DNA of 64,000 bases from Rhizophagus clarus (Eukaryota > Glomeromycota > Glomeromycetes > Glomerales > Glomeraceae), in the NCBI GenBank assembly GCA_015698045.1, contig BLAL01000169.1, forward strand, positions 310,001-374,000, written 5' to 3'. The notes below the pieces were generated by a model. That model was not told where the DNA came from and searched no databases. It worked only from the letters and a program-made list of their open reading frames with translations. Below are positions 35,159 to 47,448 of the stretch, piece by piece. How positions within the stretch are numbered: position 1 is the first letter of the stretch; each line of letters opens with the position of its first letter. The translations under genes and the position numbers were made by a program.

Positions 35159-36206
35159 TTTTGCCAATCTAAATTTGCTTAGTGTGATTAACCGGAAAGA
35201 AAGTGAGACTAACTTTTTATATTTTAATAATAAACGAGAACTAAATGATGCAAAAGAAAGTGAGTAATTTTAATAATAATATTTCATGCTTTCATTAATT
35301 TATTACTTATATTTGAATATCATACTCATTATTTGTTATTTGTTATGCACGCATTCATATAGAACATAATTTTTTCATAATTTATAATAGCTTAAAAATT
35401 TTTTATTTGAGAGGGTAGTGTGGGTCCAATCATTTTATATCAGTATTATTAATAACCTTGTATAACAATTAATCTTGTTCTTATGCAATGTAAAAATAAT
35501 AATAAAATTTGCTTTATCTTTTTTAACTGAACGCAACATGATGTGAAGGATGTGCTAAGCCACGAAGTAAATAATTTACAATTATTTTCAACTCCAATAT
35601 ATTATTTTAATTTATCTTCTATTTATAAAATTTATTAACAAAATTTAAAGTATAAATAGATAAAATAATATTGACCGTATTCAATACATAACTTCATATC
35701 TTAATATAATGTAGCCTTGCTGAAAGTATTCGAAAAAAGATCTTCCTACAATAATTACAATTTGAGAAACCTTAGACGTGTTCACGTATTAAAACAGGGA
35801 TTTCTAGAAACGGTTTCCGGCTAAGGCACAGTAATGTGCTTAAGTTAATGATCATTTTTTTAATGGATTTAACTTAAAATCTTTGATAGATACAGTATAT
35901 CGTATTTTACAAAAGTCAACACAAATTTCTATTTAATATGTATACATATAAACGAATGTGTATAAAACTTAATAACCTTATACTAAAAAAAACATTAATT
36001 ATACAATAGTAAATGTAGAGAGATACTGTAATATAAATATTTATTAAAAGAGTATAACTTTGAAGGCAATAAATAAAATAAAATAAATCGATAACTAATT
36101 AACTTAATAAGCTAATTATTCTTTGATATGTCTACAATAAAAACAAAATTTAAAGTTTAAACTTTAATTTATTTAATTTATCTCTTAAAATAAAACGAAA
36201 TACTGT
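35159..36206. other. Gene-free spacer
   Basis: AT-rich 3' flank of the header-NYN gene, without further ORFs or recognisable repeats. Confidence 0.5.
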
Positions 36207-36985
36207 TTATACATACTCACAAGCATTATCTTTAATTGTCAATTGAGATATATCGATTTGTAAAGATTCTATTTTATAAAAAATTAAGGTGAATAAACGT
36301 AATTACAGATAACGCTAATGCAAAATTATTAACTACCTGAAAACTTCTCGCTAATTATATTGTCATTTTGCTCACCATAATAATCATTAGAATTTTTTGG
36401 CTCTGGAAGATTATTGAAATTAAGTAATCTACTTGAATAAATAACTTCGGAGTGCGTTTCATATGATAAACTAGTTGAAGGCATACTTCCAGTTGGTAAA
36501 TTATTATTGATTTCTTCAGCTTCTTTAATTTGCTTTCTTATTTCTGTTTGATTATTATAACCTTTCCATTCATATAAAATTTCTTTCAATTTCTTCTACT
36601 TTCGGTCGATTCAATTGATCTGCGCCAAAGCATCTTTTAATTAAATGCACGACCAACTGAGGTACTTTAATATTAAATCTTGGTCTAAGTCCATGACAGA
36701 TTTTTATTGCTAAATTTTTATCATGGTTTACATCATGATATGGAGGAATCCAGAAATTATTTCATACATAATTATATCAAAACTATAAATATCAGCAGCT
36801 CTAGTATAATCTTGTCCTCTTAAAATTTCAGGAGCAATATATGGTAAAACACCATATATACTGTTTTTTTGTATTTTGAATTAATTTATCTATATCGTTA
36901 TTACAGCTAGTCCAATATTTAAAATTTTGCTGAAAATGTTTTGCATTACATGATTTTTTTGAAAACATTCTTCACAAATATTCAT
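36207..36985 (-). pseudogene. Kinase pseudogene with N-lobe and catalytic loop deleted
   Basis: ATG 36985 starts the Cys-rich leader (NICEECFQKNH), then in shifted frame the residues equivalent to CNNDIDKLIQNT join directly to NSIYGVLPYIAPEILRGQD. The whole ATP-binding lobe, HRD loop and DFG-type motif are missing. Further shifts lie around 36760 (a lost base in the GLPPYHD region) and 36595. The 36589-36329 frame and the terminal exon (36268-36207, SLQIDISQL) match the intact kinase at 2297-3805 closely, so the deletion copy is recent. Confidence 0.8.
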
Positions 36986-37847
36986 AATGATGGTAAATTT
37001 AGAATTTCTTTTTTAAGATTTGTTGAATTGGTTGCTATCAGGGAAGTTACTGTATTACGCCGAATAGAAAAAACTTTGTTCCGTTTTGTGCATTAGAATA
37101 CTGCAAGTGTAACAAACAAAGATAGATCATCACTTTTAGTGATTCGATTGAACGTAGTAGATATAATTAAATACTAAGGAGTTGCAAGTCTGAAACTTGA
37201 TTTTTGATCATCCAATCAGATTAGCTGCAGCGTGACAAGAGGAAATCCACGTGACAATGTTCGATAGTTAAATTTTCACATTAACTCCTAACGCTTCGCT
37301 TCGGACAATAAATAGGTTAAAAAAAAAATATTTATTGCAACAAACGACTTTTAAAATATTCCTATATTGTTAAAAAAAAAAAAAAAAATTAAAGCATAAT
37401 TTTCAAAAACTTTTTATAAAAATTTGACATCTAACTAGTTAAACAAGTATTGTTCATTATTAATCTTTCCAGATTTTTATCTTTGTTATTTTAACATTTT
37501 AAAGTATCAAGAAAATTAATGTAATATTATGGAAACTGTTAAATATTTGTTTATGTGTTGCTCATAAAAAGAGAAACAAAGAAATTTTTTATTGAATAGA
37601 GAAAGAGGGAAAACGAGAGTAAAAGAAAAGTTTTTATGTATAATTTATTATGTAATATATAATGTACATGAATAAAAGTTTTAGATAAAGCTATTTTTGA
37701 AGTAGTTATCAATCATAAAATTTTTACACTTAAACTGAATTATAAAAATATTCAAAAATGCAAATTTGTACTACTGTATAATATTTTTTTTTTCTTCATT
37801 TTTTACTTTTAATTATAAATGAATTTCGCCCCCCATTTTCAATTGAC
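36986..37847. other. Gene-free AT-rich spacer
   Basis: Upstream region of the dead kinase and AT-rich filler, including A-runs near 37320 and 37375. No gene or named repeat is recognised. Confidence 0.45.
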
Positions 37848-38189
37848 TTACCGGGTCCGCTTAATCGACATCCGGAACCTTGTTGATTTGCCATCACCCG
37901 AACCCATAACTTCTGCCGTCATTGCATGGAATCCGAGTTGATTTAACATCGGATCCAATCGGAAAGTGAGGCGAAAAATAGTAAAATCGGGAAAAGCCAC
38001 TCCTATCCAATTTTCTCGTCCGAAGCGAATATGGCGCAGTAACACGTGATCCATCTGAACCGAGTTCGTTATTAAATTGTCTGTACAAAGATTAACAAAC
38101 GATAGTTCAATTATATAAATTCTCACATTTTCATACGTACATAGCAGTCGTATATAATTTATTTGATAATTCCTTCTTTTGTTTTCCAA
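37848..38189 (-). other. Unassigned 113-codon ORF in a GC-richer patch
   Basis: The patch 37830-38080 is noticeably richer in G/C than its surroundings and is open in two overlapping minus-strand frames (113 and 64 codons). The longer one contains MDHVLLRHIRFGRENWIGVA and ends in a basic FRMSIKRTR. No motif is recognised. It may be a fragment of an element carried in from elsewhere; it may not be a gene. Confidence 0.25.
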
Positions 38190-38192
38190 TTT

Positions 38193-38300
38193 TCTAATTA
38201 TTTATTAGTCTGAAGTGTAACGAAGGACTATATATACTTCTGCGCTTGATGACGTCATGTCCGTATGTCCGTAACTCCGTATGTCCTTAATTATTCCGCT
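38193..38300. repeat. Dispersed repeat with GTCCGTA direct repeats
   Basis: Begins with the sequence shared with 20088-20160 (GTGTAACGAAGGA-TATATAT) and continues into TGATGACGTCATGTCC, a perfect TGACGTCA palindrome, and two GTCCGTA units. Borders are unknown. Confidence 0.4.
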
Positions 38301-38719
38301 CATCCCAGGAACTGTTCTATTTTACTTTGGACTTAATAACGACTTCCGTTTTCCTAGTTACAGCAGTTTTAACAAGTCGACCTATCAAAAAAAAAAAAAA
38401 AAAAAATCGACATCTATCAAATTTTTGTAATATAAAAGTTGCAAAACAATTCTTGTTAAAAACCATATAGACTGACGTTGACATCTTTCATATTTCTCTA
38501 TCAGTTAAACCTTACAAATGATTAAAAATCCATGAGATATATCCAGCCATATTGATAAATAAATTCGTAAAATCTGATTTTTGTAAACGAAAAATTTTTA
38601 TACCATCAACTAATAATTATTAAATTGAATAAAGGACGTTAATTAAATTCCATAATGTTAAGATAAATAATTTTTTACCTAGTTGAAAAGGGGAAAATGT
38701 CTAGCTTAGTCATCTTTAG

Positions 38720-39115
38720 CTAAATTATTACCAAAATAGAGAAGACAACAGCAACCATACTCACAAGTTCCGCGTATTGGCGAGTTAATATAACGTTGAT
38801 GTTTGAATAACAATCCAGCAAAATTATGAACGATCGTATTTGAATTCATCATAATATCATTCCTTAATAACAGAATTGAGACTATCACTAAAAACGATAA
38901 TATTTAAAGAATTCATCAGATAGATCGTTAATGGTGACTGTCATGTCTCTTTTTTGAAATATATTATGGAATAATCTTTCTAGTTCGTAATTTTTAAATT
39001 TGCTATTAGAAGAAATTTTCTTGATAATTCGTTTAGTTTTCTATCAACATTTGGATATTGATCTAAATCTAGAAGAGGATAGTAGTAGTAAATATCATTA
39101 GAAATAAGTAGTCGC
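38720..39115 (-). pseudogene. Degenerate fragment of the 47449-49635 gene family
   Basis: Minus-strand pieces match the third exon of the intact gene: YYYPLLDLDQYPN, LNELSRKF, KNYELERLFHNIFQKRDMTV, TINDLSDEFF and MMNSNTIVHNFAGLLF. Frames are shifted several times. Only this exon is recognisable. Confidence 0.7.
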
Positions 39116-39597
39116 TGCGTCAATGTTTTGATAAATTTTTCTAAAAGTGACAATATATTTATTATGCTACCTGTTATATTTTTACGTTATCAGATTCTTA
39201 GTTTCTTTATTTAGCTTCTATTAGGTCGAATTAAAATTAAACAAAATTTTCAAATTAAAAATATTTCAAATAATTTTAATTTGTGCGCTTATTCGTTTGA
39301 AAAGAAAATTTCTACTCATAGTCTTATATCACGGTTGTTACAAAGTCGTTGCAGCGTTTCAAATATGTTTTCGTCTCTTTACTGAGCATTATTTTAAATA
39401 TTTAATTAAAAAAAAAAAGGTTACATAAAAATATACTATAAGATAAAGAATCTGTAAATAACGGAAATTATAAAACTACCCGATATGTTAAATTTATTTC
39501 TTCTCGTTCCTTTTCAATACTTTTATTTCATTCGTAATGTAAAAAAAATAATTAATTATTATATTTAATAAAAAAGAAAAAAAAAATTAATTCATCA
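39116..39597. other. Gene-free AT-rich spacer
   Basis: No ORF or RNA gene was recognised between the two pseudogenes. Confidence 0.4.
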
Positions 39598-40832
39598 TTA
39601 CACACTCGCATCACTAGTATTCCATTGAAAAACATCAATTTGTATTAAAACTTCTATTTAATGAAGAAATAATTTATTAATACATATTTAAAATCAAATT
39701 ATTAAATAATTACATAAATAATAATTACCAGAAAATTTCCTACTAATTATAATCATCATTTCGTTTATCATAATTATCGTCAGAATTTTTTTGGATCAGG
39801 AAGATTATTAAAATTAATTACTTGCACAAACAACTTCAGAATGTGCTTTATATATAAGCTAATTGAATCTAAACTGCTAATTGGTAAATTATTATTGATT
39901 TTTTCAGCTGTTTTCTTATTTCTGATTGACTCTTTTGTATGTTTTTCTTAATAACGTTTTTTATATCATTTTTTATATCATTTTTTATTAGTAGATAATT
40001 TTTTTTTACAATTAATCGAATTAATTGGGCCTCGACCTTAATCCTTGACAAATTTTTATTGCTAAATTTCTATCATAACTTAAATCATGATAAGAGGGTA
40101 ATCTAGAAATTGTTTCATACATAATTATACCGAACTATAAATATTAGAAGCTTTAGTATAATTTTGTCCCTTAAAATTTCAGGAAATCTGCGGGTTTCTA
40201 TTACACATGTAAATCTCAATGAATTAGTCCATTTTCATGAATTATATGAAGTCACTATCATACAATATAAATAATCAACCTTCTCGTCCAAACTTAAATT
40301 ACCGTTACTTTTACCTAGAGTTATTTCATAAACTCTAACAACACGAATTGTTTTGACAGCAAGTTTATTGTTATATTCTAAATGTATATAAAACACGTTA
40401 GAAAATATCATTGAGATACAAATTACATAATAAATTTATCATATAAGTACGGTACCTCATTGATGAATTCATAAGCAACATTTTCTGAATTATTTAAACT
40501 TTTCAGAACTACAAACTCATTGGAGTCAAAACGGTCCCAATTACGAATTTTCATTATCTCAACGTCGTACATATCTTTTGCTCTATACAATGTTTCAAAA
40601 TCGCCTTTCGCAATATATTCAATATCACAAAATTCATCGTAAGGTATCCACTCTAATACTTCAAATTGATTAATTGCTGGTGGTCGAGTGTTTTGAATAA
40701 ATTTGTCAATACCATCATAATCACTAGTCCAATTTCCTAAATTTTGTTAAAATGCTTTGTATTACGTGCTTTACACGAACGAGAACCAGTACGTTTTTGA
40801 CTACATTCATCACAATGTCAGTACCAAAACAT
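39598..40832 (-). pseudogene. Highly degenerate protein-kinase gene
   Basis: ATG 40832 starts the leader, but a TGA follows after four codons. The rest of exon 1 is readable (NWTSDYDGIDKFIQNT, LEWIPYDEFCDIEYIAKG) and ends at the conserved FINE|GT at about 40456. The glycine loop is ruined (AKGDFETLY for AKGGFGKVY), and Lys is kept in VVLKSL. The second exon (about 40380-39735) survives only as short blocks with many shifts and lacks a full HRD/DFG. The terminal exon is a diverged QIDVFQ tail ending at 39598. It is an older relic than the one at 36207-36985. Confidence 0.75.
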
Positions 40833-43800
40833 GTTTTGATAAATTAATTATCACGGCTTTGTTACGTGAAATAAATTAAATACATCAAAAGAAAAATATT
40901 TAAAATAAAACTTTATTCGTGTACATCCGGAATTTCAGTATTTGCGAGACAAGATCATGCGTGCAACGATTTGTGTTCTAAATATATATATAATATTAAT
41001 AATTGTGTTACGCAATTTGGTTCACTAAATCCTCGTCCAATTGAAAAAGTCATGAAATAAGTCGAAAATTTAACCTACCGTGTTGCAGAATTATCGTGTA
41101 TGCATCTCAAGTCTCTCTGGCCACTCACGTGATCTCAAAACCAATAAATCGTAATTTTTAGTGTGTCGTGATCCGTTCCCTATTTTATATCAAAATTAAT
41201 TTTCTTTAAAAACCTCAAAAAACATGTTATGATTAACTTTTATGGCAATAAATTAGAGGAATATATGAAAAATGACATGTGTTATCGAGAAATATTTTGG
41301 TAATCATAAATGTGGATGAAAAATTGAAGAATGAGTTGCCCACACTTCTTTAAAAGGAAAGTATTGTATTAATCTATAAATTTATGAAAGTATACGAAGA
41401 AAAGATTTTAACATATAGTGAATAAATTATCATACCAATAATACCAGATGTTTTCATTTATGCAAAATATATAAATTTGCGCCTTACGCGACAAATCATT
41501 AATTTCTTTTCCGGGTTCGTATTTCAATGTACAATTTTCAAAAAAATCTTGCATACGCATTATCTATCTTCTCTTCCATTTTTTTTTCCATATCACATGA
41601 AGGTCATACCGTCAAATATGCGTTAAATATAATTATTATAACAGATAATATTAGTATCTCTCCAACTTCAATCCATTATACGCCGAGAATAATCGTTTCA
41701 AAGTGTATTTAATTTTAGCGCAATATATTTTGTAATTTTGCTTGTTTAGTCGAATACTAGTCGAATATTTGTTCCACTTCAGTTTTTAGGTAATTTTTCA
41801 GGTGACTTCACCTTGTATTTTTTCCTTGTTTTCTATCTAGTTAATACATAAAGTTGAACGAAGAAAAGAATCAACTTAATTACATTTCATTTAATTTTTT
41901 GGGTACAAGATTTTTATTTTTGGATTGTACTGACTCACCTTTTGCAATACATTTTCCGTAAAAAAATTATTATTAAAAATTATTCGCGCCAAGATTTGTT
42001 AAAATAATTCGGAAAATAAATTTATCATCATCATATCACAATTAGTCAAAATGTAAGATTGGCACACCAATTAGACTTTGTTTATATTTAGTGTTTAACA
42101 TAATAATTAATAAAATTAATTGAACTCTTTCTTAATAAAGTCATATCTCCAATAACGAGACGGCGTGAATAATAATTATATAATAATAATAATTATTATT
42201 AAAATTATAATTACCGGTATAATTATTATAAAATAAACAATTAAAGAAGGAGGAGGTCCATCATTTTTTGATTAATATAATAAATTTAGCAATTGGGTTT
42301 AGCTGTTAATGAAACGTTATCGAGATTTAATTAAATTTTTTAATTGAAAATTTAAGCATATAAATGAAATAAACAAATTAGTTTAAGTAATAAAATAGTA
42401 TATTGTATTTATTAGTGTAATTAATAGGAAAAACGTTTTTGCTATTTTTGCATTTAATTTGATAAATATTTTCCTTAACGTTCTTTAATCATCAAATCAT
42501 CATCTCCGTTAATTCTCTTTTATGTAATTATTTTTTCCTTGTAATGTTTAAAAAAGACTTTTTGTTCAAAACAATAACAATAAAATCATCATGTCATCTT
42601 TTAAAAATTATTAATAAAATGTGTAGATATCAACATATTGCGTGAAACATTAAAATTTATTGGTGAAACAAATCCAACAAATTAATATTAAACATTTTTT
42701 TTTTCTATGCTAAAAAAAAAAAATATGTTTATCATCCTTCTTTAAACCATAAAAGAAAAAAAAAACATGTTACAAATAAAAATTTTTCCGTAGAGTGGTT
42801 AAGGTTTTTTTGCATGCGATTCGTGCGTATTTTCATAAAGTTTAATGTTAGCCCCCGGGAAATTCAGTAACACACATAAAATTAAGATGTTTTGTTTATT
42901 AAATTTGGTAATAAAACAGATGCTGAAAATCGGTGATGGTGCATGCAAATTTCAAAGAAAAATAACCTTGTGTTCAGGAAAATAACGAATAAGACTAATA
43001 AGACAAAAAAAAATCACATTTATTCGATAAACTGAAAAAAAAAAAATTGGCATGTGGTATAAATTTTTTAACTATTGTAACTTGCAAAAAATATAGGGGG
43101 GAGGCTAAGTGAAAACTCATCTCTTTAATTGCAAACTATACAATCTATACAAATTAATCGTTAATTTCTTTACGAGACTAAATTGATTTACATATTGCGT
43201 GTTACACGATGATCAAACCATGCACCAAATGGTGATTAGTGACACGTATATTTTTACTATAATGATATCATTTAATTTCTTAATACGTGCTATCACGATG
43301 ATTGTCGGAGCAGTCATTTTTATTAATCTATGTCATTTTCTTTGGTTGTCATTTTTAGTTAACCAAATTTAGTAATTTCTTCCTTTTTTTGCTAATCATC
43401 ATCTGACAATCAAATCTAAAGAATTTCAAAAACGCCCTTCTTATATATTTTAGGTTAAGTATATTGTAAGTCGGGATCATTGGGTCAGTTAGCCGGTTAG
43501 GTTAGGCCGAACCTGCGGGCGTTGTGAAATTTTTTTTTCGAACGGACAATATCTTTTTTTAGCAAGTCATTTTACGTAATTTATTTACTTTCTTAGTACG
43601 TTATAGTACGTTATAATAGTATAGTAAATATGCAGCATTGAAAAGGATTTACAAAATTTAATATAATAAACTAGGAGATAAATATATATTTTTATTTAAT
43701 TTGTTTCAAGTCATCGATAGAGCCACCCGATTATACAATTGTAATATTTCAATTGCAGTTGCTCTGTTCACTAAAAAAAAAATACGTTATCTCCTATTTT

Positions 43801-43841
43801 ACAATATGAAGTTTCGTCTTGTATGTCTATTGTAATTTATT
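40833..43841. other. Long gene-free AT-rich region
   Basis: Three kilobases without a supportable gene; the short ORF at 41527-41712 has no motif. The sequence is AT-rich with several A/T runs. Around 43480-43520 there is a GC-richer patch with GGTTAGGTTAGG. The last part is the 3' flank of the zinc-finger gene. Confidence 0.45.
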
Positions 43842-45606
43842 TCAATTTAAATGATCGGATTGATGTTTTAACAATTCTCCGGATCTTTTGAATTTTTTGT
43901 TGCATCCAAGAACATTACACATAAAAGGTTTATCATTTGTGTGAGCAGTTACTTTATGAGATTTCAATTTTGCATAACAATTATACTCCTTACTACATCC
44001 AATCTCGTTACATTTGAGTGTCCTTTGGTTTGTAGTCATTAGATTCGTTGAATTTGTTAACATGCCATGCGAGAAATTAATTTCCTGTGGTACAAATATA
44101 TTACTTGATGATGATGATGACGACGATTCGGCAACAGTTTCTTGACTTATTACTTCTTGCTTTATTATTATGTCTTGACTATACGTTCTCGTTATTGATG
44201 TTGTCGCCGTTGAGCTTGTTGAGCTTGTTGACGATATATTACTATCTTCCGTTTGATTAATTCCAACTATTTTAAAATCTTGATACTCCAAACTTAATGA
44301 TTCTGTCAAGATTTCTTGACATAGTATTTCATTATGAACGACTTTTTTTATTTCTTTCATATGTTCTTCGATTAAATCTTCAACATCTTGACAAAATATA
44401 TCATCTTGTTTCTTTAATAAAGAAAATATTTATTAATAGATTTGTTAATATAATCTAATATGAATATAAAAGACATACTTTTTCGGGTAATTTTCCTTTA
44501 AGATCAAATATTTCGTCCTGTTTTGACATATCTTTCCAATTTTCTTGTATTAGCCAGTCAATTGAATTTTCATCATCAAAATTCGTAATATTCGTAATAT
44601 CTTGAAGAAGTAAATTATTATCCAAATTTGAATTATAATTCGTCAAATCATTTGAAATTTCTTGCATGACCTTCATTCCATCTAGTATATCTTGTATTGA
44701 TATTGTAGTATCATTATCAGGAGTGGCAAAATATGATAATGTATCAGATGATTGTATTGAATCTTGAGGTTGAGGTTGTGATTGAGTCAAGAGATTTACA
44801 TTTGATTGAGTTAGGAGATTTGTATTTGACTGAGTTAGGAGATTTGAATTCGACTGAGTTAGGAGATTTGTATCCGACTGAGTTAGGAGATTTGTATTTG
44901 ATTGAGTTAAGAGGTTTGTATTTGATTGAGTCAAAAGGTTTGTATTTGATTGAGTCAAAAGGTTTGTATTTGATTGAGTCAAAAGGTTTGTATTTGATTG
45001 AGTCAAAAGGTTTGTATTTGATTGAGTTAGAAGATTTTCGTTTTCATTATAATTAAAATCTATTCCAATCGACGGTTTTATTTCAGATGAAGGTGTTTGT
45101 GTAATAATATTATTTGAAGTTGATAAAGGTAAAAAATTCATAGTATTAATATTGTTCGTCGTAACATGTTGCGATATTATTGAAGTAATTGAAGGAATTG
45201 TATATTTTGAATAAATGTGATTTGAATCTTTTTTTACATTGAAACCGAGATTTTGTTGAAAATTATATTGAATAGAGTCTTGATCTATTGGAGCGAAAGC
45301 GTTTAATAAATTGTTATTCGTTTCGATAATAAACGGATCTATCGTTAATTGATTATATAAATTCCAGTTCTGTTGTTGTTGAAATCGTTGAAAAGCGAAA
45401 CCTTGCGCTTGCACAAATGAATTTTCGCCTAAAAATTGAAAGAAAAAAGTTTTTAAACCGAATTTTTTCTTTTAAAAAAAAAAATTTGTTTTATATACGT
45501 ATATATAATATATACATACATATATATACACGATAAGGTAAAAAAAAAAAAATTTAATACCTTCAAACGAATTGAAACTATTATAATAAGGATACATATA
45601 CATCAT
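43842..45606 (-). CDS. C2H2 zinc-finger protein with octapeptide repeat
   Basis: Exons 45606-45561, 45428-44479 and 44411-43842 give 521 residues with consistent phases. The first small exon supplies MMYMYPYYNSFNSFE. The middle is Asn/Gln-rich and contains eleven NLLTQSNT octapeptides (from 45043 down to 44780), then acidic segments. The last exon has Ser/Thr runs and two C-terminal zinc fingers: CNEIGC...H(x4)H and CNVLGC...H(x3)H, both of C-x4-C-x12-H type. This is the shape of a fungal transcription factor: a low-complexity activation region followed by a DNA-binding end. It is probably nuclear. It is divergent from the gene at 47449. Paralogues are not seen in the window. Confidence 0.88.
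44780..45043. repeat. 11 x 24-bp in-frame tandem repeat
   Basis: Eleven 24-bp units that encode NLLTQSNT (with variants SDT, SNS, SNV) on the minus strand. Units 7-10 in plus-strand order are identical at the DNA level, which indicates recent expansion or conversion; the outer units differ mostly at third positions. Confidence 0.95.
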
Positions 45607-47448
45607 CTTGAATTCTTTTTCTTTGTTTTATTTGTTATAATTAATTTTTGGTTTTTTTTTTTTTTTAAAAAAAAAACTAAGAATAGTAAAATTTAAAAAA
45701 AAATTTTTTTTTTTTTTTTAAAAAAAAGAGAAGGGAGAATTTTACAAACAATATATAGTTTTTTATAAAATATAAAGTAAATTTATATGGTAATAGATCA
45801 TATGTAAATCATAATGCAGTTTGACAATTTTTAAGAATGACAATAATCAAAGGGCTTGCATATCATACGTTTATATGTATAAATATAATAACCAGGTGAT
45901 TACATTGGTAATTAAAAGTTTATGCAGCCTATCGTCACTTGTTGATTTGTTTATCAGGTTAATAAAGTTTTGTAATTCTATAATAAACCGTTTCAAAGCA
46001 ATAAAAGCAATTTCAGATATACACTTTTACTATATTCGTTATACGATTGTAAAATATTTATTTGTAAAATTTTTATTCATAGACAATACAAAATATTTTC
46101 ATTTATAATCCAAGTTGTATTAAAATAAATAAAAAAAGGGATATTTATAAATATAAATTTGTTATTATATTTTAAGTTTTTTTTTCCCAAATGTTTGTCA
46201 CCTTTACTAAATTTTCTTTTTATTTACGACGATCACTTTTTAATTTTTTTTTTTTAATTTCTGTTGTTGTTGATATTTATAACGTAATCATTCCATTTTC
46301 CTACTAATGGAATTCTTTTAACGCCTTTACGGTATGATTAATAATTGAGGTTTGAACTTTTTTAGATTAGATTGTTTCTTTTACAACCTGTATTGGCTGT
46401 GCCATTCGTTTCCCCCAACGCCGGCAAGTTCCTATTGGCGATAATGTACACGTGATGCTTGTCAGTCTTTTTTTTATATGGTATTTTTTTTTTTTATTAT
46501 TATTATTGTATCGTGTTTAAAAACTTGTTTATAATGAAGAGTTTTTTTCCCTCCCCCAAAGGAAAAAAAAAAAAAAAAAACATTAGAAATAAAAAGGGAT
46601 AAAAAATTTATTTTATTTTTATTTTTTATTTATTTATTTATTTATTTTTTTAAACAAATTAAAGTTTAGAAAAAATGAGGAGAAAATTTAAAATTTCGGT
46701 CTTATGACATTTTAAGAGATAATTTTCAATAATAACCGATTAATTGTTTCAATGATGTTTCAACTTTCTTTGTTATAAAAAAATGATAAAAATTTTCAAT
46801 CATAAAACTCTAACAAAAAAAAGTAATTTTTATATAACTTTTTAATTGTTTTTATTTTCATTTTATCGGATTTTATGAAAATAAATAGAAATAATATCCA
46901 TAAAGTTTACGTATTACATAAGTATTCTACTAACCAAGAAGTGATGTGAAAAAAAAAAAATTTTTTTTTTCTTTTACTTTCGGAAATTTCCACAATATAT
47001 TCATTTTCAATTTTCCTTTTATAGGTCAAAAAAAAAAAAAAAAAAAAAATCTAAAATTTTTCAAAAAAATATTGGAACACGTTTCAAGCGTTTCATTTTT
47101 TTTTTAAGCAAGAAAAAAAATAAAAAAAAAAAATAAAACAAAATAAAAATTATTTGGTTGATTGTTTCAGTATATGGAAATAAAAAGACACATTTTATTT
47201 TTATTTTTATTTTATTTTTTATTTTTCTTGGTTTTTATGTTCATTTTTAAAATGATTGAATGATTGATGTATGAAGATGGCGACGATTTATCTATTTTTG
47301 ATTAATGACATTTGAGTGTAACAATGTCTTTGTTATAAATACCATTGATTTCATAGATGTGTTTGAAGTTTTTCCGGTTTTTTTTTTTTTTTTTTAAGGC
47401 AAAATATTCCATTTCTCGATAATTCCGTTTTTTTTTTCTATCAAAAAA
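45607..47448. promoter_or_regulatory. Divergent intergenic/promoter region
   Basis: Shared upstream DNA of the zinc-finger gene (-) and the 47449 gene (+). It has many long A- and T-runs (such as those near 45660-45725, 46565, 47030), typical of nucleosome-poor fungal promoters. A small GC-richer island at about 46385-46460 contains two ATTGG (CCAAT-box) motifs (about 46391 and 46432) and a CACGTGA E-box-like site. The role is inferred. Confidence 0.45.

Noticed and set aside
44733-45056. Plus-strand repeat-rich frame opposite the octapeptide array
   Set aside because: The 24-bp repeat is open on both strands; the minus frame continues into zinc fingers, the plus frame does not.
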